Below are positions 41,764 to 50,912 of a stretch of 64,000 nt of DNA, one piece after another. Under the pieces are notes generated by a model, which did no database searches, was not told the DNA's origin, and saw only the letters and a list, made by a program, of their open reading frames with translations. The position numbers and the translations under genes were made by a program. This DNA comes from Tectiglobus sp965223355 (GTDB lineage Bacteria > Pseudomonadota > Alphaproteobacteria > Rhizobiales > Hyphomicrobiaceae), in the NCBI GenBank assembly GCA_965223355.1, contig CBDCWE010000003.1, forward strand, positions 3,286,001 to 3,350,000. Reading direction: 5' to 3'. Each line of letters starts with the position of its first letter. Position 1 is the stretch's first letter.

Positions 41764-42294
41764 TCAACGCGGTGCGCCTTTGGTGTCGAAGCTCGGCACG
41801 CTGCGCTTTGAGGCCGCCGTCTTGCCAATCGACTTCCAGTTGCGATCGGCGCGCTTGATGTGGCCGGGGATGTTCTTTTCCCAGAAGCCGACGACGACCT
41901 TGGTGATGTTCAAATAGAGTTTGCCGTCAACGATGCGCCATAGATGCGGGTTGCCCGGCACTTTGCCGCCCTTGTTGCTATTGCCGATCGAAGCGCCATA
42001 AGCACAATGACCATCATACTGGGGCGCATACTTGGCCGGATTGGCGAGGAACTTGTCGCGGTTGGCTTGCGTCGAGAATGCCCACTTGGCACCATTGTAG
42101 TCTGCCGTGATTGATTTTTTGCCCGGCACCGCCTGTAGCTGCGGTTTGCCAACGGCTGACATTTTGAGGTCCTGGTAGGCCACGGCGTCGTAGCCGGAAA
42201 TCGCAAATCCGGTTTTATCGACATATTGCGGGCCGGCCATCACGGTGCCGGCCAGCATCACGGATCCGGCGAATGCAAGTACAATTGGCTTCAT
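41764..42294 (-). CDS. YHS domain-containing exported protein
   Basis: A 176-residue protein with a signal peptide (about 1-21, MKPIVLAFAGSVMLAGTVMAG) and a YHS-type domain: GFAISGYDAVAYQDLK, then ADYNGAKWAFSTQANRDKFLANPAKYAPQYDGHCAYGASIG. Members are periplasmic and are thought to bind metals or redox cofactors; the late GKVPGNPHLWRIVDGKLYLN is conserved in the subgroup. The start at 42294 gives the proper signal peptide. It stands alone between the amidase gene (convergent) and rnpB. Confidence 0.85.
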   Translation of the reverse strand: MKPIVLAFAGSVMLAGTVMAGPQYVDKTGFAISGYDAVAYQDLKMSAVGKPQLQAVPGKKSITADYNGAKWAFSTQANRDKFLANPAKYAPQYDGHCAYGASIGNSNKGGKVPGNPHLWRIVDGKLYLNITKVVVGFWEKNIPGHIKRADRNWKSIGKTAASKRSVPSFDTKGAPR

Positions 42295-42342
42295 TGGATT
42301 GATCCTGTGCGTGAGGTTCCAGTGCACTGGAAGTTGGCAGGT

Positions 42343-42435
42343 TAGAGCAACCTGGCGTTATTCGGAATCGGAACGATCCCGAATAAAGGCAGAAGATTGT
42401 TCGATACCAAAGTGGCGATCATCATCGTGACTCAA
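42343..42435 (+). repeat. Palindromic repeat family B, copy B5 (truncated)
   Basis: It begins TA-GAGCAACCTGG and keeps the first hairpin; the second hairpin is deleted after GTGGCGATCATC. It lies about 210 bp upstream of rnpB. Confidence 0.85.
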
Positions 42436-42609
42436 GAGACCATGACTTGGCCAAGGTCTGCCATACACACAATCACAACAATTCGTGTGATCGCGTGTGC
42501 GGCAGGGGCCTGGTGGCAGCGACCCGTGAACTGTGATCCAGCGGTCTGACGACATTGGGCCATGGCCGGGCGCCAACTCCGTTTCCATTGTGGTCGGGCG
42601 CCTTTCCAC

Positions 42610-42638
42610 TTGACCAGCGGGCAACACAGGCCAATATC
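42610..42638 (+). promoter_or_regulatory. Putative rnpB promoter
   Basis: -35 TTGACC (42610-42615), 17 bp spacer, -10 AATATC (42633-42638), with the 5' end of the RNA predicted six bases further on. The -10 is a poor match, so confidence rests on the position. Confidence 0.5.
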
Positions 42639-42643
42639 GCGTG

Positions 42644-43071
<428 letters not shown>

Positions 43072-43082
43072 ATTTGCCGATA

Positions 43083-43103
43083 GCGGTTGCTTCCGGCAAC
43101 CGC
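43083..43103 (+). terminator. Hairpin downstream of rnpB
   Basis: GCGGTTGC and GCAACCGC form an eight-base-pair stem with loop TTCCG, 12 bp after the 3' end of rnpB. There is no U-tract, so termination is only plausible. Confidence 0.4.
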
Positions 43104-43248
43104 CCTGGCCCGGGTCTGATTGCCGGGCAACGGCCTGTCCCGGGCGTGTGCAATTGCAATCGACGCCGTTCACATCCTGCGGCCGCCGCCGCTCGTCGAT
43201 CAGGCTCATCGTGTGGCAGCGAAGGCCGGTCGGTATGTTTGCGCCGCT

Positions 43249-43563
43249 TCACAGTGAAAATGGTGCCGCGACAAGAATGCGGTTTTCCTGCTTTACCAGC
43301 GCCCCCAATTCGCCGACCTTTTGCGTGTAGGCGATCCATTCGGGATCCGCCCACATGGCGGCGCGCTTGGCGTCTCGTTCGGCAAGGTCCTGGTAGGCCC
43401 AGACGTGGACAAATTGATTGACGTCGCCGACCTCGGTCGTCGCCCAGATGATCGGTTTGCCGAGGTTGCGGGTTTGCGGCCCATAACCGTGCTCTTGATA
43501 GAGCGCGACAACCTGCTTGATGGTGCCGGGGCGGCAGGTGTAGACGCGCATGTCATAGATCAT
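43249..43563 (-). CDS. NIPSNAP family protein
   Basis: A 104-residue ferredoxin-like alpha/beta barrel protein of the NIPSNAP family. MIYDMRVYTCRPGTIKQVVALYQEHG at the start, then VGDVNQFVHVWAYQDLAERDAKRAAMWADPEWIAY are characteristic. Bacterial members are often found with amine or aromatic catabolism genes and have no fixed function. GGAGG before the ATG at 43563 sets the start. It is a single gene here. Confidence 0.88.
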   Translation of the reverse strand: MIYDMRVYTCRPGTIKQVVALYQEHGYGPQTRNLGKPIIWATTEVGDVNQFVHVWAYQDLAERDAKRAAMWADPEWIAYTQKVGELGALVKQENRILVAAPFSL

Positions 43564-43868
43564 CGGGCTTCCTCCAACTCGTTCCACTTGGTGATCGCGA
43601 TGCTTAAGCTAACACGCCGGATGAGCGGACGCCGAATTTTTCGAACGCGGCGCACGCACTCATCCCGCCTTTGATCGCCGCGCCGACGGCACTGCGGGCA
43701 AATCGCACGACGCCCCTGACACCCCTGACACCCTAGACTCCCCCGACACCCCAGGCTGTGCTGGAGCCGTCCGAAACATCGGATGTCTTGCGGCGGCGGC
43801 GGCTTGGAAACGGAATTGGTTCCAATTTGCGGTCCGATGCGCCCGGCAAACGCGAAGACTTGCCCCGC

Positions 43869-44546
43869 TCAGCTCGTGTTCGCCGATGGGTCCGGCTCCT
43901 GCGATCGAGATGGACTGCCGAAACCGGGGTCGTCGCGCTGATCATCTTTATCGGTCGTCATGGCGTGTCGATCGGCCGGTTTGGTCGCGCTAGTGGCATC
44001 CGCTTGCGGATCGGCTGCCGCAAACGCGTCCTCGACTTGTGTATCGTCTTCGTCGTCTTTGTCGTCTTTGTCGTCTTTGTCGTCTTCGCCGTCTTCGCCG
44101 TCTTCGTCTTCGTCGGTAAAGTAACCCTTGCCGACCTGATAGGCGGTCTTCAGAGTTTCGACCGCCAATGCGGCATCGGTGAAATCTTCATCATAATCGT
44201 TGAGGCCATCGACATTGGCGAGGACCGGACTCGATCGCCATAACTGGCGCAGCGCGCGACGCTTCAGAGCTTCCGGGACGTCGTCCTCAAGGAAGCGCGT
44301 AAAGTCGGCCTCATAGTCCAAGGCCTCGATTCTAACGTCGACGAGATCGGCCGGGACATCCTGGCTGTCATCCGCAGAAGCATCGTCGGGCCTGCCCGAG
44401 ACCTCGGGTTCGATATCGTGTTCGGGTGAACCGGCTGTTAGAGCTTCGGCCCGGCCCGCTTGCGGTGAAGGTGAACGGGTCTTGGCGCCGGCTTTGCGCC
44501 TTGACCAGCGCACCAGGAAGCTGTCGCTGTCGTCGTTCTCAGGCAT
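43869..44546 (-). CDS. DUF3306 family protein
   Basis: A 225-residue protein. The N-terminus DSFLVRWSRRKAGAK and the central DYEADFTRFLEDDVPEALKRRALRQLWRSSPVLANVDGLNDYDEDF segment define DUF3306. The C-terminal third is highly acidic and repetitive (EDGEDGEDDKDDKDDKDDEDD), coded by a GTC/GTCTTC-type short tandem repeat. DUF3306 genes occur with DUF3305, a polyferredoxin and formate dehydrogenase genes, where they are believed to assist formate dehydrogenase. It overlaps the DUF3305 gene by 8 bp. The molecular role is unknown. Confidence 0.87.
   Translation of the reverse strand: MPENDDSDSFLVRWSRRKAGAKTRSPSPQAGRAEALTAGSPEHDIEPEVSGRPDDASADDSQDVPADLVDVRIEALDYEADFTRFLEDDVPEALKRRALRQLWRSSPVLANVDGLNDYDEDFTDAALAVETLKTAYQVGKGYFTDEDEDGEDGEDDKDDKDDKDDEDDTQVEDAFAAADPQADATSATKPADRHAMTTDKDDQRDDPGFGSPSRSQEPDPSANTS
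44044..44117. repeat. Short tandem repeat in the DUF3306 gene
   Basis: Repeated GTCTTTGTC / GTCTTCGCC units of 9 bp encode the DDK/EDG repeats on the minus strand. Copy number could vary between strains without a frameshift. Confidence 0.7.
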
Positions 44547-45174
44547 CGAACTTACGCCTTTGACGTTGACGGACCGCAGTGATCGGCTCCTGACCGAACT
44601 TTTCGACGTCGAGCCTGATCCGGTCGCGCTGACGTTTGATGAACTCTTCCTCCCGGTGATGGACGTCGATGAAGCGTTGCACCCACGCGGCCAGCGGACC
44701 GACCATTGGAAGTGCTTCGACGATCTCCTCGCCGGTGTCGAGAAAGTCTTGGGCCTCGAACGGCGATACCGTCACGAGGCGGACCTCATAGGGCAGCGCC
44801 GCGTCCGCGTCCTCGGCTTCGCTGATCACAACGTAGACGCCTGGTGGATCGTTCTCGAGATTGAGGATATAGGCGGCTGTTTCCTTGCGATGCATCTCGA
44901 TATCGAAGGCACCGGCAAAATAATGTTCAAAGCCGTCGTCGCTCTTGAGGAGTGTGCCGGGTTCGACCTCAGGAATGCCGACCAACACCGCCAGTGGGCG
45001 CCAACGATGATCCTGCCACGGGTGATCAATCGTCTCGCGGGCAAGTACGACGCCAACTTTCAACGATGTCGATCGGTCAAGTTCGGCCACGGTCCCGAGC
45101 CCTTTCACGCGGGATTGAATTTGCTTGGTTACCCGCCAGTCGACAGGTGCGAGCGACGGCTTTGAGGTTGGCAA
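44539..45174 (-). CDS. DUF3305 family protein
   Basis: A 211-residue soluble protein containing DHRWRPLAVLVG and a long C-terminal charged helix FIDVHHREEEFIKRQRDRIRL, features of DUF3305. It forms an overlapping pair with the DUF3306 gene and is divergent from the polyferredoxin gene across 130 bp. In other proteobacteria the same three genes accompany formate dehydrogenase and a TorD-type chaperone. None of these partners is in the window. The function is inferred from context only. Confidence 0.85.
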   Translation of the reverse strand: MPTSKPSLAPVDWRVTKQIQSRVKGLGTVAELDRSTSLKVGVVLARETIDHPWQDHRWRPLAVLVGIPEVEPGTLLKSDDGFEHYFAGAFDIEMHRKETAAYILNLENDPPGVYVVISEAEDADAALPYEVRLVTVSPFEAQDFLDTGEEIVEALPMVGPLAAWVQRFIDVHHREEEFIKRQRDRIRLDVEKFGQEPITAVRQRQRRKFDA

Positions 45175-45304
45175 AGAAGATGCGTGCGTCGCTCGCGTCT
45201 GTGATGATAAGGTATATCAGGGAACGAACGTCCAACAAAGCCGGCAAGCTTGCAACTGCAAATGCGCGAGACATCAAGACCGGTGATCGAGGCCTTGACA
45301 GTCT

Positions 45305-47374
45305 ATGACCCTCTCGAAGATGCCCGGCACGATGATGAGCGGCGGGACGCAGGCGGTGGAGCTGCTCGTCTGCAATTGCGAAGCCACGATGACCGTCGAC
45401 GGTTCGTCGCTTGCCCGCGGCCTTGGAAGTGAACAGCCGTTGCGGGTCCATTCGCAATTGTGTCGGCGTCAACTGGCCGCGTTCGAGGCGGCGTTGGACG
45501 GTGCGGCGCCGATTGCCGTTGCCTGCACACAGGAAGCGCCGCTGTTTCGCGAATTGGCGCAGGGCAAGCTGCGCGACGACATCACCTTTGTTAATATTCG
45601 CGAGCGCGCGGGCTGGTGCGCCGCAACGCCCGCGCAATCGACAAATGTCCAGGCCAAGATGGCAGCCCTGCTGGCCGATGCAATGCACGAGGCGCAGCCA
45701 ACGGGTTCGATGTCGCTCAACTCCGACGGGCAGTGCCTCGTTTACGGCTCCGGCCAGCAGGTGCTTGATGCGGCGTCCCGGCTCGGCGAGCGCTTGAGCG
45801 TGACCGTGGTGTTTGTCGATGCCGGCGATGTCATTGCGCCATCGACCGTGACCGTGCCCATGCACATCGGACATATCCGGCAACTCAGCGGCGCGCTCGG
45901 CGATTTCTCCGTGTCCCTTGACGGCTTTGCGGCGGCGCTGCCGCATTCGCGCGCGATGCTCGCGTTCGAGGCGCCGCGCAACGGGGTTTCGACGACATGC
46001 GATCTCATCTTGGACCTGTCGCGCGGGCCTTCGCTGGTGCCGGGAGGCGCTGATCGAGACGGCTATTTCAAGGTCGACCCCGGATCGCCGGCGGCCGTCG
46101 CCGAAGCGGTTTTCGAGATCTGCGATCTGGTTGGCGAGTTCGAGAAACCCCTGTATGTCGACTTTGACGGTGAGATTTGCGCGCACAGTCGCAGCCAGAA
46201 CATCGGCTGTCGAAACTGCCTTGATCATTGCCCGACGGGCGCGATCTCGCCGGCAGGCGACGTCGTCAGCGTAGAAGCGATTATCTGCGGCGGTTGCGGC
46301 AGCTGCAGCGCGGTCTGTCCGACCGGGGCCGTGAGCTATGCCTATCCTCGGCGCGACGATGTCATCGATCGTATCGGGCTGCTTGCCAGGACCTATCAGG
46401 GCGCTGGCGGTCGGCAGCCGGTCCTGCTGTTGCACGATGACAAACATGGCGGCGAGGCGATCGGGCTGATGGCGCGGTTTGGCAAAGGTCTGCCGGGAAA
46501 TGTCATACCTCTGGCGCTCTATTCGGTGTTCCAGGTCGGACACGATCTGCTGGCCGCGGCTTTGGCGACCGGCTTTTGCCGGGTTGTCGTCATGGCGCCG
46601 CCCGACAAGCCGCATGAGATGCCGGCGCTTACAGGCCAGATCGGGTTGGCCAACGCGCTTGCAGCCGGGCTTGGCTTCGGTGATCGCCGGGTAATGGCGA
46701 TTGAAGAGGCCGATCCCGACCGGATCGAAGCGCGCCTTCACGGATTGGACGACGTAGCGGACATTAATGCAAAGCCGTTCGTTGCAGCCGGGGGTAAGCG
46801 GCAAGTGGCGCGGTTGGCGTTGGCGGCGCTGCACGATGTTGCGCTGCAACCGCAGGCGATCATCGCGCTGCCCGCAGGTGCGCCCTATGGCCGGCTGGTT
46901 GTCGATGTCGACAATTGCACGTTATGCCTGGCCTGCGTTGGCGCCTGTCCTGCCGGTGCGCTCAGCGATGACCAGGACCGGCCGCGCCTGACGTTCAATG
47001 AAGGGGCCTGTGTGCAGTGCGGGTTATGCGTTGCAACGTGTCCGGAACGCGTGATCACGCTGGAGCCGCGTTACAACTTTTCTGCAAATGTCATCGAGCC
47101 CGTCCTGATCAAGGAAGAAGAGCCGTTCGCGTGCATTTCGTGCGGCAAGCCGTTCGGGACCAAGAGTACCGTCGAGGCGATTGTCGCGAAGCTCGAGGGC
47201 CGGCATGCGATGTTCCAGAACCCGGGCCAGATCGAACTCATCAAGATGTGCGATGACTGCCGTGTTGTTGCCGTCAACGATGCCGGCGGTGATCCGCTGC
47301 GGATGGGCGAGCGTCCGCGCGTCAGGACGACGGACGACTATCTGATCGGCAATGTCGATGAGGATGAGACGTAG
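45305..47374 (+). CDS. Polyferredoxin: multi-[4Fe-4S] protein of formate dehydrogenase-associated type
   Basis: A 689-residue cytoplasmic iron-sulfur protein. An N-terminal CNCEATM motif (about 23-29) is followed by a mixed alpha/beta region. Two ferredoxin-type motifs lie at about 300-345 (CRNCLDHCPTG; CGGCGSCSAVCPTG). A central domain without cysteines resembles a CoA- or hydrogenase-type fold, and two more cluster motifs occur at about 540-585 (CTLCLACVGACPAG; CVQCGLCVATCPERV). Late cysteine pairs CISCG and CDDCR end the protein. It probably binds at least four [4Fe-4S] clusters. With DUF3305/DUF3306 it belongs to the electron-transfer or maturation set of a molybdenum formate dehydrogenase, which is not in the window. 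Confidence 0.85.
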   Translation: MTLSKMPGTMMSGGTQAVELLVCNCEATMTVDGSSLARGLGSEQPLRVHSQLCRRQLAAFEAALDGAAPIAVACTQEAPLFRELAQGKLRDDITFVNIRERAGWCAATPAQSTNVQAKMAALLADAMHEAQPTGSMSLNSDGQCLVYGSGQQVLDAASRLGERLSVTVVFVDAGDVIAPSTVTVPMHIGHIRQLSGALGDFSVSLDGFAAALPHSRAMLAFEAPRNGVSTTCDLILDLSRGPSLVPGGADRDGYFKVDPGSPAAVAEAVFEICDLVGEFEKPLYVDFDGEICAHSRSQNIGCRNCLDHCPTGAISPAGDVVSVEAIICGGCGSCSAVCPTGAVSYAYPRRDDVIDRIGLLARTYQGAGGRQPVLLLHDDKHGGEAIGLMARFGKGLPGNVIPLALYSVFQVGHDLLAAALATGFCRVVVMAPPDKPHEMPALTGQIGLANALAAGLGFGDRRVMAIEEADPDRIEARLHGLDDVADINAKPFVAAGGKRQVARLALAALHDVALQPQAIIALPAGAPYGRLVVDVDNCTLCLACVGACPAGALSDDQDRPRLTFNEGACVQCGLCVATCPERVITLEPRYNFSANVIEPVLIKEEEPFACISCGKPFGTKSTVEAIVAKLEGRHAMFQNPGQIELIKMCDDCRVVAVNDAGGDPLRMGERPRVRTTDDYLIGNVDEDET

Positions 47375-47608
47375 GTGCGGACCTGGCGTTGGGCTGCGGT
47401 GTGCCTGGTTGGGTCATTTGCGCTCTGCAAGCGCAATCCCATCGCCGGCCCGCTGCCCCGCGCGGCCGCCCATCAGATCATGGGCTTTGGGTGGCCGGGG
47501 CTCATCGACCCGCAGGCGCCGCGCTTGTCGACAAATGGACCCCGGCGACACGTGCCGCGGTGACGCTGAATTCAAGATTTCCGGCGCTGCCAGCTCCGCC
47601 CCCTGTGC

Positions 47609-47748
47609 TAGAGCAACCTGCCCTTATTCGGAATCGGAACGATCCCGAATAAGGGCAGAAAGTTGCTCGCCTCTAAAGTGGCGATCATCTTTGTGCTTTA
47701 AGTTGGAACCGCAATAGCGGTTCCAACTTAAAGCACAAAGATGATCTA
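47609..47748 (+). repeat. Palindromic repeat family B, copy B6
   Basis: A complete copy, TA-GAGCAACCTG to GATGATC-TA, with both hairpins (the first with CTTATTCGG). It is followed without a gap by family C. Confidence 0.92.
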
Positions 47749-47809
47749 GTGGTCTCAATCACCTAAAAAAGCGCGTCTGAATGCGCATTTTTAGGTGATT
47801 GAGACCACT
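47748..47809. repeat. Repeat family C, complete palindrome (C3)
   Basis: Arms of 22 bp (47748-47769 and 47788-47809) are perfect complements, beginning AGTGGTCTCAATCACC. The 18 nt loop carries a small GCGC/GCGC stem. Partial copies lie at 21577, 26823 and 32110. Confidence 0.85.
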
Positions 47810-47843
47810 CGTCCACGTCGAGGCAGGTTACTCCATGGCGCGA

Positions 47844-48119
47844 TCACAGTCCGCTCAGACCATTGTGGGCGATCCAGCGCTGCATCTTCTGTTCGCTGCC
47901 AAACGACATTGGCGGGGCGTAACTGTGCAGCCAAGTGCAATAGTTTGGCAGTGCAGCGAGATTTTCCGAGTCCGCTCGTCCGATACAACGCACCAGGTCG
48001 TTTTGGATGAGATAGGTCAGGAAGTGGTTGACCGGGCGTCCTTCTTCCATGTAGCGACGCAGCTCCCGCGCCTGCGGCAGCGCAGCGAAGATCTCATTGT
48101 CGAACATCTCCTCGATCAT
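47844..48119 (-). CDS. Hypothetical protein, last gene of the molybdenum-cofactor operon
   Basis: A 91-residue protein that I do not recognise: acidic N-terminus MIEEMFDNEIFAALPQARELRRYMEEGRP, then NHFLTYLIQNDLVRC and a C-terminus with GSEQKMQRWIAHNGLSGL. No membrane segment, and single cysteines only. Its ATG overlaps the TGA of the MocA-type fusion gene (ATGA), which supports real translation and membership in the operon. A role in molybdo-enzyme maturation is suggested by context alone. Confidence 0.65.
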   Translation of the reverse strand: MIEEMFDNEIFAALPQARELRRYMEEGRPVNHFLTYLIQNDLVRCIGRADSENLAALPNYCTWLHSYAPPMSFGSEQKMQRWIAHNGLSGL

Positions 48120-49756
48120 GGCCCGTCCTTGTCGCGAAGTGATGCCAAAGCTTCGGGTGTGTCGACATCGGTGAAGATTGCCTCCGTGGTAACGTCGACT
48201 TCGGCGACCGCCTCGGCGTTTTGGGCAATGACATGGCGGGCGCCGGTATCACCGGTCAGCGACAAAAGTTCGGGAAAGAATTCCGCCCCCCAGAGCACCG
48301 GATTGCCGCGGCGACCGTCTTTGAAGGGGACACATATCCCGCGACCGTCATGGGGCGCAAAGGCGGCGATCAGTTGGTTGATCAGCTCGGCCGTAATCAG
48401 CGGCATGTCCGCCAACAGTATGACCGCGCCGTCAACGTCGTCCGCCAGCGCGGCAATGCCGGCTGCCAGCGTCGTCGACAGGCCCTCGGCGTAGTTGGAA
48501 TTTTCGGCGTAGCGCACGGCAAGGCCGGCCAGACTGGCGCGGACGTTGTCCTGATCGTGGCCGGTCACGACGACCGTATCGAGCGCCGTGCTCGCGAGCG
48601 CGGCTTCCGCGACGTGGCGCACCAGCGCCTTGCCGTGGAAATCCTCGAGCAGCTTGTTGGCCGTGCCCATCCGCGTGGACCGGCCGCTCGCCAGGATGAC
48701 GGCGGCAATCCTGGGTGCGGTTCGCACGGCTGGCTCGGCGCGTGATGACGTGGTGCTGGCCCGCGGTTGCGGTCGGGTCGGAATTTCCGTCAACAGGCCG
48801 CCAACCGCCATTTCGGTGATGTCGTCGTCGGTGACGGCGATGCCGGCCAGGGTGCGCTCGAGGATCCAGTCAAGGCCGTTTAGTTTCGGGGAACTGGCAC
48901 AGCTGGGTACGCCGATTACCGTTGCCCCTTGATGGCGCCCGAGCATCAAAAGGTTGCCGGGGTCGACCGGCATGCCCAGATGCAGAACATCGCCGCCGAC
49001 GTCGACCAATCCACCGGGAATGACGTCCTCGCGGTCAACGATTGCCGAGGCACCGAAAATCAGGATCGGATCCGCGCCCTTACCCTGCATGAGGCGGATT
49101 GTTTCGCTGACGGCATCGCGGGTGTGCGGGACCGTCGTTTGCGCAATAATTCGGCTGCCGGCTGTCTCGACGCGATCGCGCATGGCGCGGACACGTTTGT
49201 CGAGGAGCGAAGTTTTAACGCCGGGCAGGTCGGTGAGGATCAACGCTGCATCGTGCGGTTTGAACGCGGCGACATGGAGCAGCGGTTGGCCGCTGCGCGC
49301 GATTTTGACGGCGCCGTCAACAATCCCGCGGTCGAGCGCAAACGTGATGATCTTGATGGTCGCGATCATCTGGCCGGCTTTGACCCGTTGATAGGCGGGC
49401 AGGCTCGCAACGGTAAGACCTTCATCAATGCGGTTAAGAGCAATCAGGCGATCGCGATCGAGCCCGAAGACGCCGTCGACTTCGGCGTAAACGTTGGCGC
49501 GGCCCGTGAACGCTTCTGCAACCCGGACGCCGTCGCCGGTCAATGCCGCCGCGATGCGTGCTGCGGCTTCGTCCTCGATGACGTCGTCGGCGCTGAGTTT
49601 GGCGGCGATGACGGTTGTGATGTTGGCGCGTTTCAGCGCCGCAATGTCGGCGGTCGAAAGCTGCCGGCCTTTCTTTATCCTGCCGTCCGGCGTCGATGCC
49701 GAATGGGCGAGGATCGCGCCTTCTGATTCGTCGATCGGGAGGGAGCCGAATTTCAT
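48116..49756 (-). CDS. Fusion: molybdopterin-binding domain plus MocA/MobA-like nucleotidyltransferase
   Basis: A 546-residue two-domain protein. Residues about 1-330 resemble a MoeA/MogA-type molybdopterin-binding protein (MKFGSLPIDESEGAILAH at the start, then ILIFGASAIVDREDVIPGGLVDVGG, and a GRHQGATVIGVPSCASSPKLNG end). Residues about 348-540 are an NTP transferase, VILASGRSTRMGTANKLLEDF, with LLADMPLI and FKDGRRGNPVLWG. Such fusions make molybdenum cytosine dinucleotide cofactor for xanthine- or CO-dehydrogenase-type hydroxylases. The start is at 49756, 10 bp after the XdhC C-terminal gene. Confidence 0.88.
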   Translation of the reverse strand: MKFGSLPIDESEGAILAHSASTPDGRIKKGRQLSTADIAALKRANITTVIAAKLSADDVIEDEAAARIAAALTGDGVRVAEAFTGRANVYAEVDGVFGLDRDRLIALNRIDEGLTVASLPAYQRVKAGQMIATIKIITFALDRGIVDGAVKIARSGQPLLHVAAFKPHDAALILTDLPGVKTSLLDKRVRAMRDRVETAGSRIIAQTTVPHTRDAVSETIRLMQGKGADPILIFGASAIVDREDVIPGGLVDVGGDVLHLGMPVDPGNLLMLGRHQGATVIGVPSCASSPKLNGLDWILERTLAGIAVTDDDITEMAVGGLLTEIPTRPQPRASTTSSRAEPAVRTAPRIAAVILASGRSTRMGTANKLLEDFHGKALVRHVAEAALASTALDTVVVTGHDQDNVRASLAGLAVRYAENSNYAEGLSTTLAAGIAALADDVDGAVILLADMPLITAELINQLIAAFAPHDGRGICVPFKDGRRGNPVLWGAEFFPELLSLTGDTGARHVIAQNAEAVAEVDVTTEAIFTDVDTPEALASLRDKDGP

Positions 49757-49766
49757 CGCGGTGACT

Positions 49767-50462
49767 TTATGCTTGGGGCGGGAGGCGGCCGCGCAGCGCT
49801 GCGGTAACCTCGGCGATGATCGAAATTGCAATCTCGGCCGGACCGACAGCACCAATGTCGAGCCCAATCGGGGCATTGATCCGGGCGATCTGTTCGGTTG
49901 TGAGACCGCCTGCCGTCAGACGGTCGACACGCTTGGCGTGGGTGCGCTTGCTGCCGAGCGCGCCGACGTAAAAGACGTCCGAGGCGAGGGCAATCTGCAA
50001 TGCGGGGTCGTCGATCTTGGGGTCGTGGGTCAAGGCGACAAACGCGGTTCGCGCATCCAACTTGATGTCTGCCAAGGCATCATCGGGCCAGCGTGCATCG
50101 CGCCGGACACCGGCAAACCGCTCCTCACTGGCAAATGCCGTGCGCGGGTCGATGACCAGGCAATCGTAACCTGCCTGCACGGCCACAGGTATCAAGGCCT
50201 GGGCGATGTGCACGGCACCGATGATCACCATCCGCAACGGCGGATTGTAGAATCTGAGGAAGACGTCTTCGCCGGCGCTCTCAAGCGTTCGGCTGCGATC
50301 GGTGCGGAAGCCCTCGGCAATGCGCGCGGAAAGCTCGTGGTCGTCGATGTCATCGGCGCCGTAGACGAGCTGCTGTCGGCCGCTGGTCAACCATGTCATC
50401 AGTGCAACGGGCCGCCGCGCGGCGGTATCAACCAGCAACTGATCGAGGACTGACAGTTCCAT
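49767..50462 (-). CDS. XdhC family protein, Rossmann (XdhC_C) half
   Basis: A 231-residue protein with the XdhC C-terminal Rossmann-like domain: LRMVIIGAVHIAQALIPVAVQAGYDCLVIDPR, then FVALTHDPKIDDPALQIAL and FYVGALGSKRTHAKRVDRL, and near the end PIGLDIGAVGPAEIAISIIAEV. XdhC binds molybdenum cofactor, protects it during sulfuration and delivers it to xanthine dehydrogenase-type enzymes. The N-terminal XdhC/CoxI domain is encoded as a separate protein just upstream, 11 bp away, so together they replace one full XdhC/CoxF. Confidence 0.88.
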   Translation of the reverse strand: MELSVLDQLLVDTAARRPVALMTWLTSGRQQLVYGADDIDDHELSARIAEGFRTDRSRTLESAGEDVFLRFYNPPLRMVIIGAVHIAQALIPVAVQAGYDCLVIDPRTAFASEERFAGVRRDARWPDDALADIKLDARTAFVALTHDPKIDDPALQIALASDVFYVGALGSKRTHAKRVDRLTAGGLTTEQIARINAPIGLDIGAVGPAEIAISIIAEVTAALRGRLPPQA

Positions 50463-50473
50463 AGCCGGGCTGC

Positions 50474-50803
50474 CTAACTTGATTTCACCGGTTCGAGGTA
50501 AACGCGGATGCGACCTCCGCAAGCGAGACCGACTTGCCAGGCTGTCTCATCTTCAACGCCGAACTCCATCACGGTCGGTTTGCCGGACATGATGACATCC
50601 GCCGCTTCGACAATCACGGCACCTTCGACGCAACCGCCTGATACCGAGCCTTCAAAGTTGCCGTCAGCGTCGATCAGAAGCTGGCTGCCGACCGGTTGCG
50701 GGGCGGAGCCCCAGGTCTCGACAACTGTCGCGATGGCAACCCGGCGGCCGTCATCGATCCAGTGTCGCGCGGTTTCGAGAATGGGCTGATGCGTGGTGGT
50801 CAT
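50474..50803 (-). CDS. XdhC/CoxI family protein, N-terminal half
   Basis: A 109-residue protein equal to the XdhC_CoxI domain alone: VAIATVVETWGSAPQPVGSQLLI, then GSVSGGCVEGAVIVEA and GLACGGRIRVYLEPV, with the conserved cysteine in GGCVEG. The ATG at 50803 has GGAGG upstream; the longer frame does not. It is directly followed by the XdhC_C half. Split XdhC pairs are known beside CO dehydrogenase-type genes. Confidence 0.88.
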   Translation of the reverse strand: MTTTHQPILETARHWIDDGRRVAIATVVETWGSAPQPVGSQLLIDADGNFEGSVSGGCVEGAVIVEAADVIMSGKPTVMEFGVEDETAWQVGLACGGRIRVYLEPVKSS

Positions 50804-50912
50804 CCGGAATGCCTCCGCGATTGATAAGTGATTGCCAGGCCAGCTCGATCCCTCGTCGCCGGTCAAGCTCAATGGCTCGTCTGCGGAGCAACAACTCGCC
50901 TCGCTGGCAGGC

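Larger units (their letters stand above)
47375..47843. other. Intergenic region with repeats B6 and C3
   Basis: 469 bp. The first 230 bp contain a GC-rich segment (47451-47501) with GCCCCGCGCGGCC and GGGTGGCCGGGG, similar to segments near 6717-6775 and 30690-30780 and perhaps a third weak repeat. Then come family B copy B6 and the complete family C palindrome. Confidence 0.5.

Noticed and set aside
44044..44117. CRISPR-like repeat array
   Set aside because: Units are 9 bp with no spacers and lie in frame inside a coding region.
47375..47608. tRNA gene or small coding gene after the polyferredoxin gene
   Set aside because: No cloverleaf pairing or TWC motif was found, and the frames show no ribosome site or similarity.
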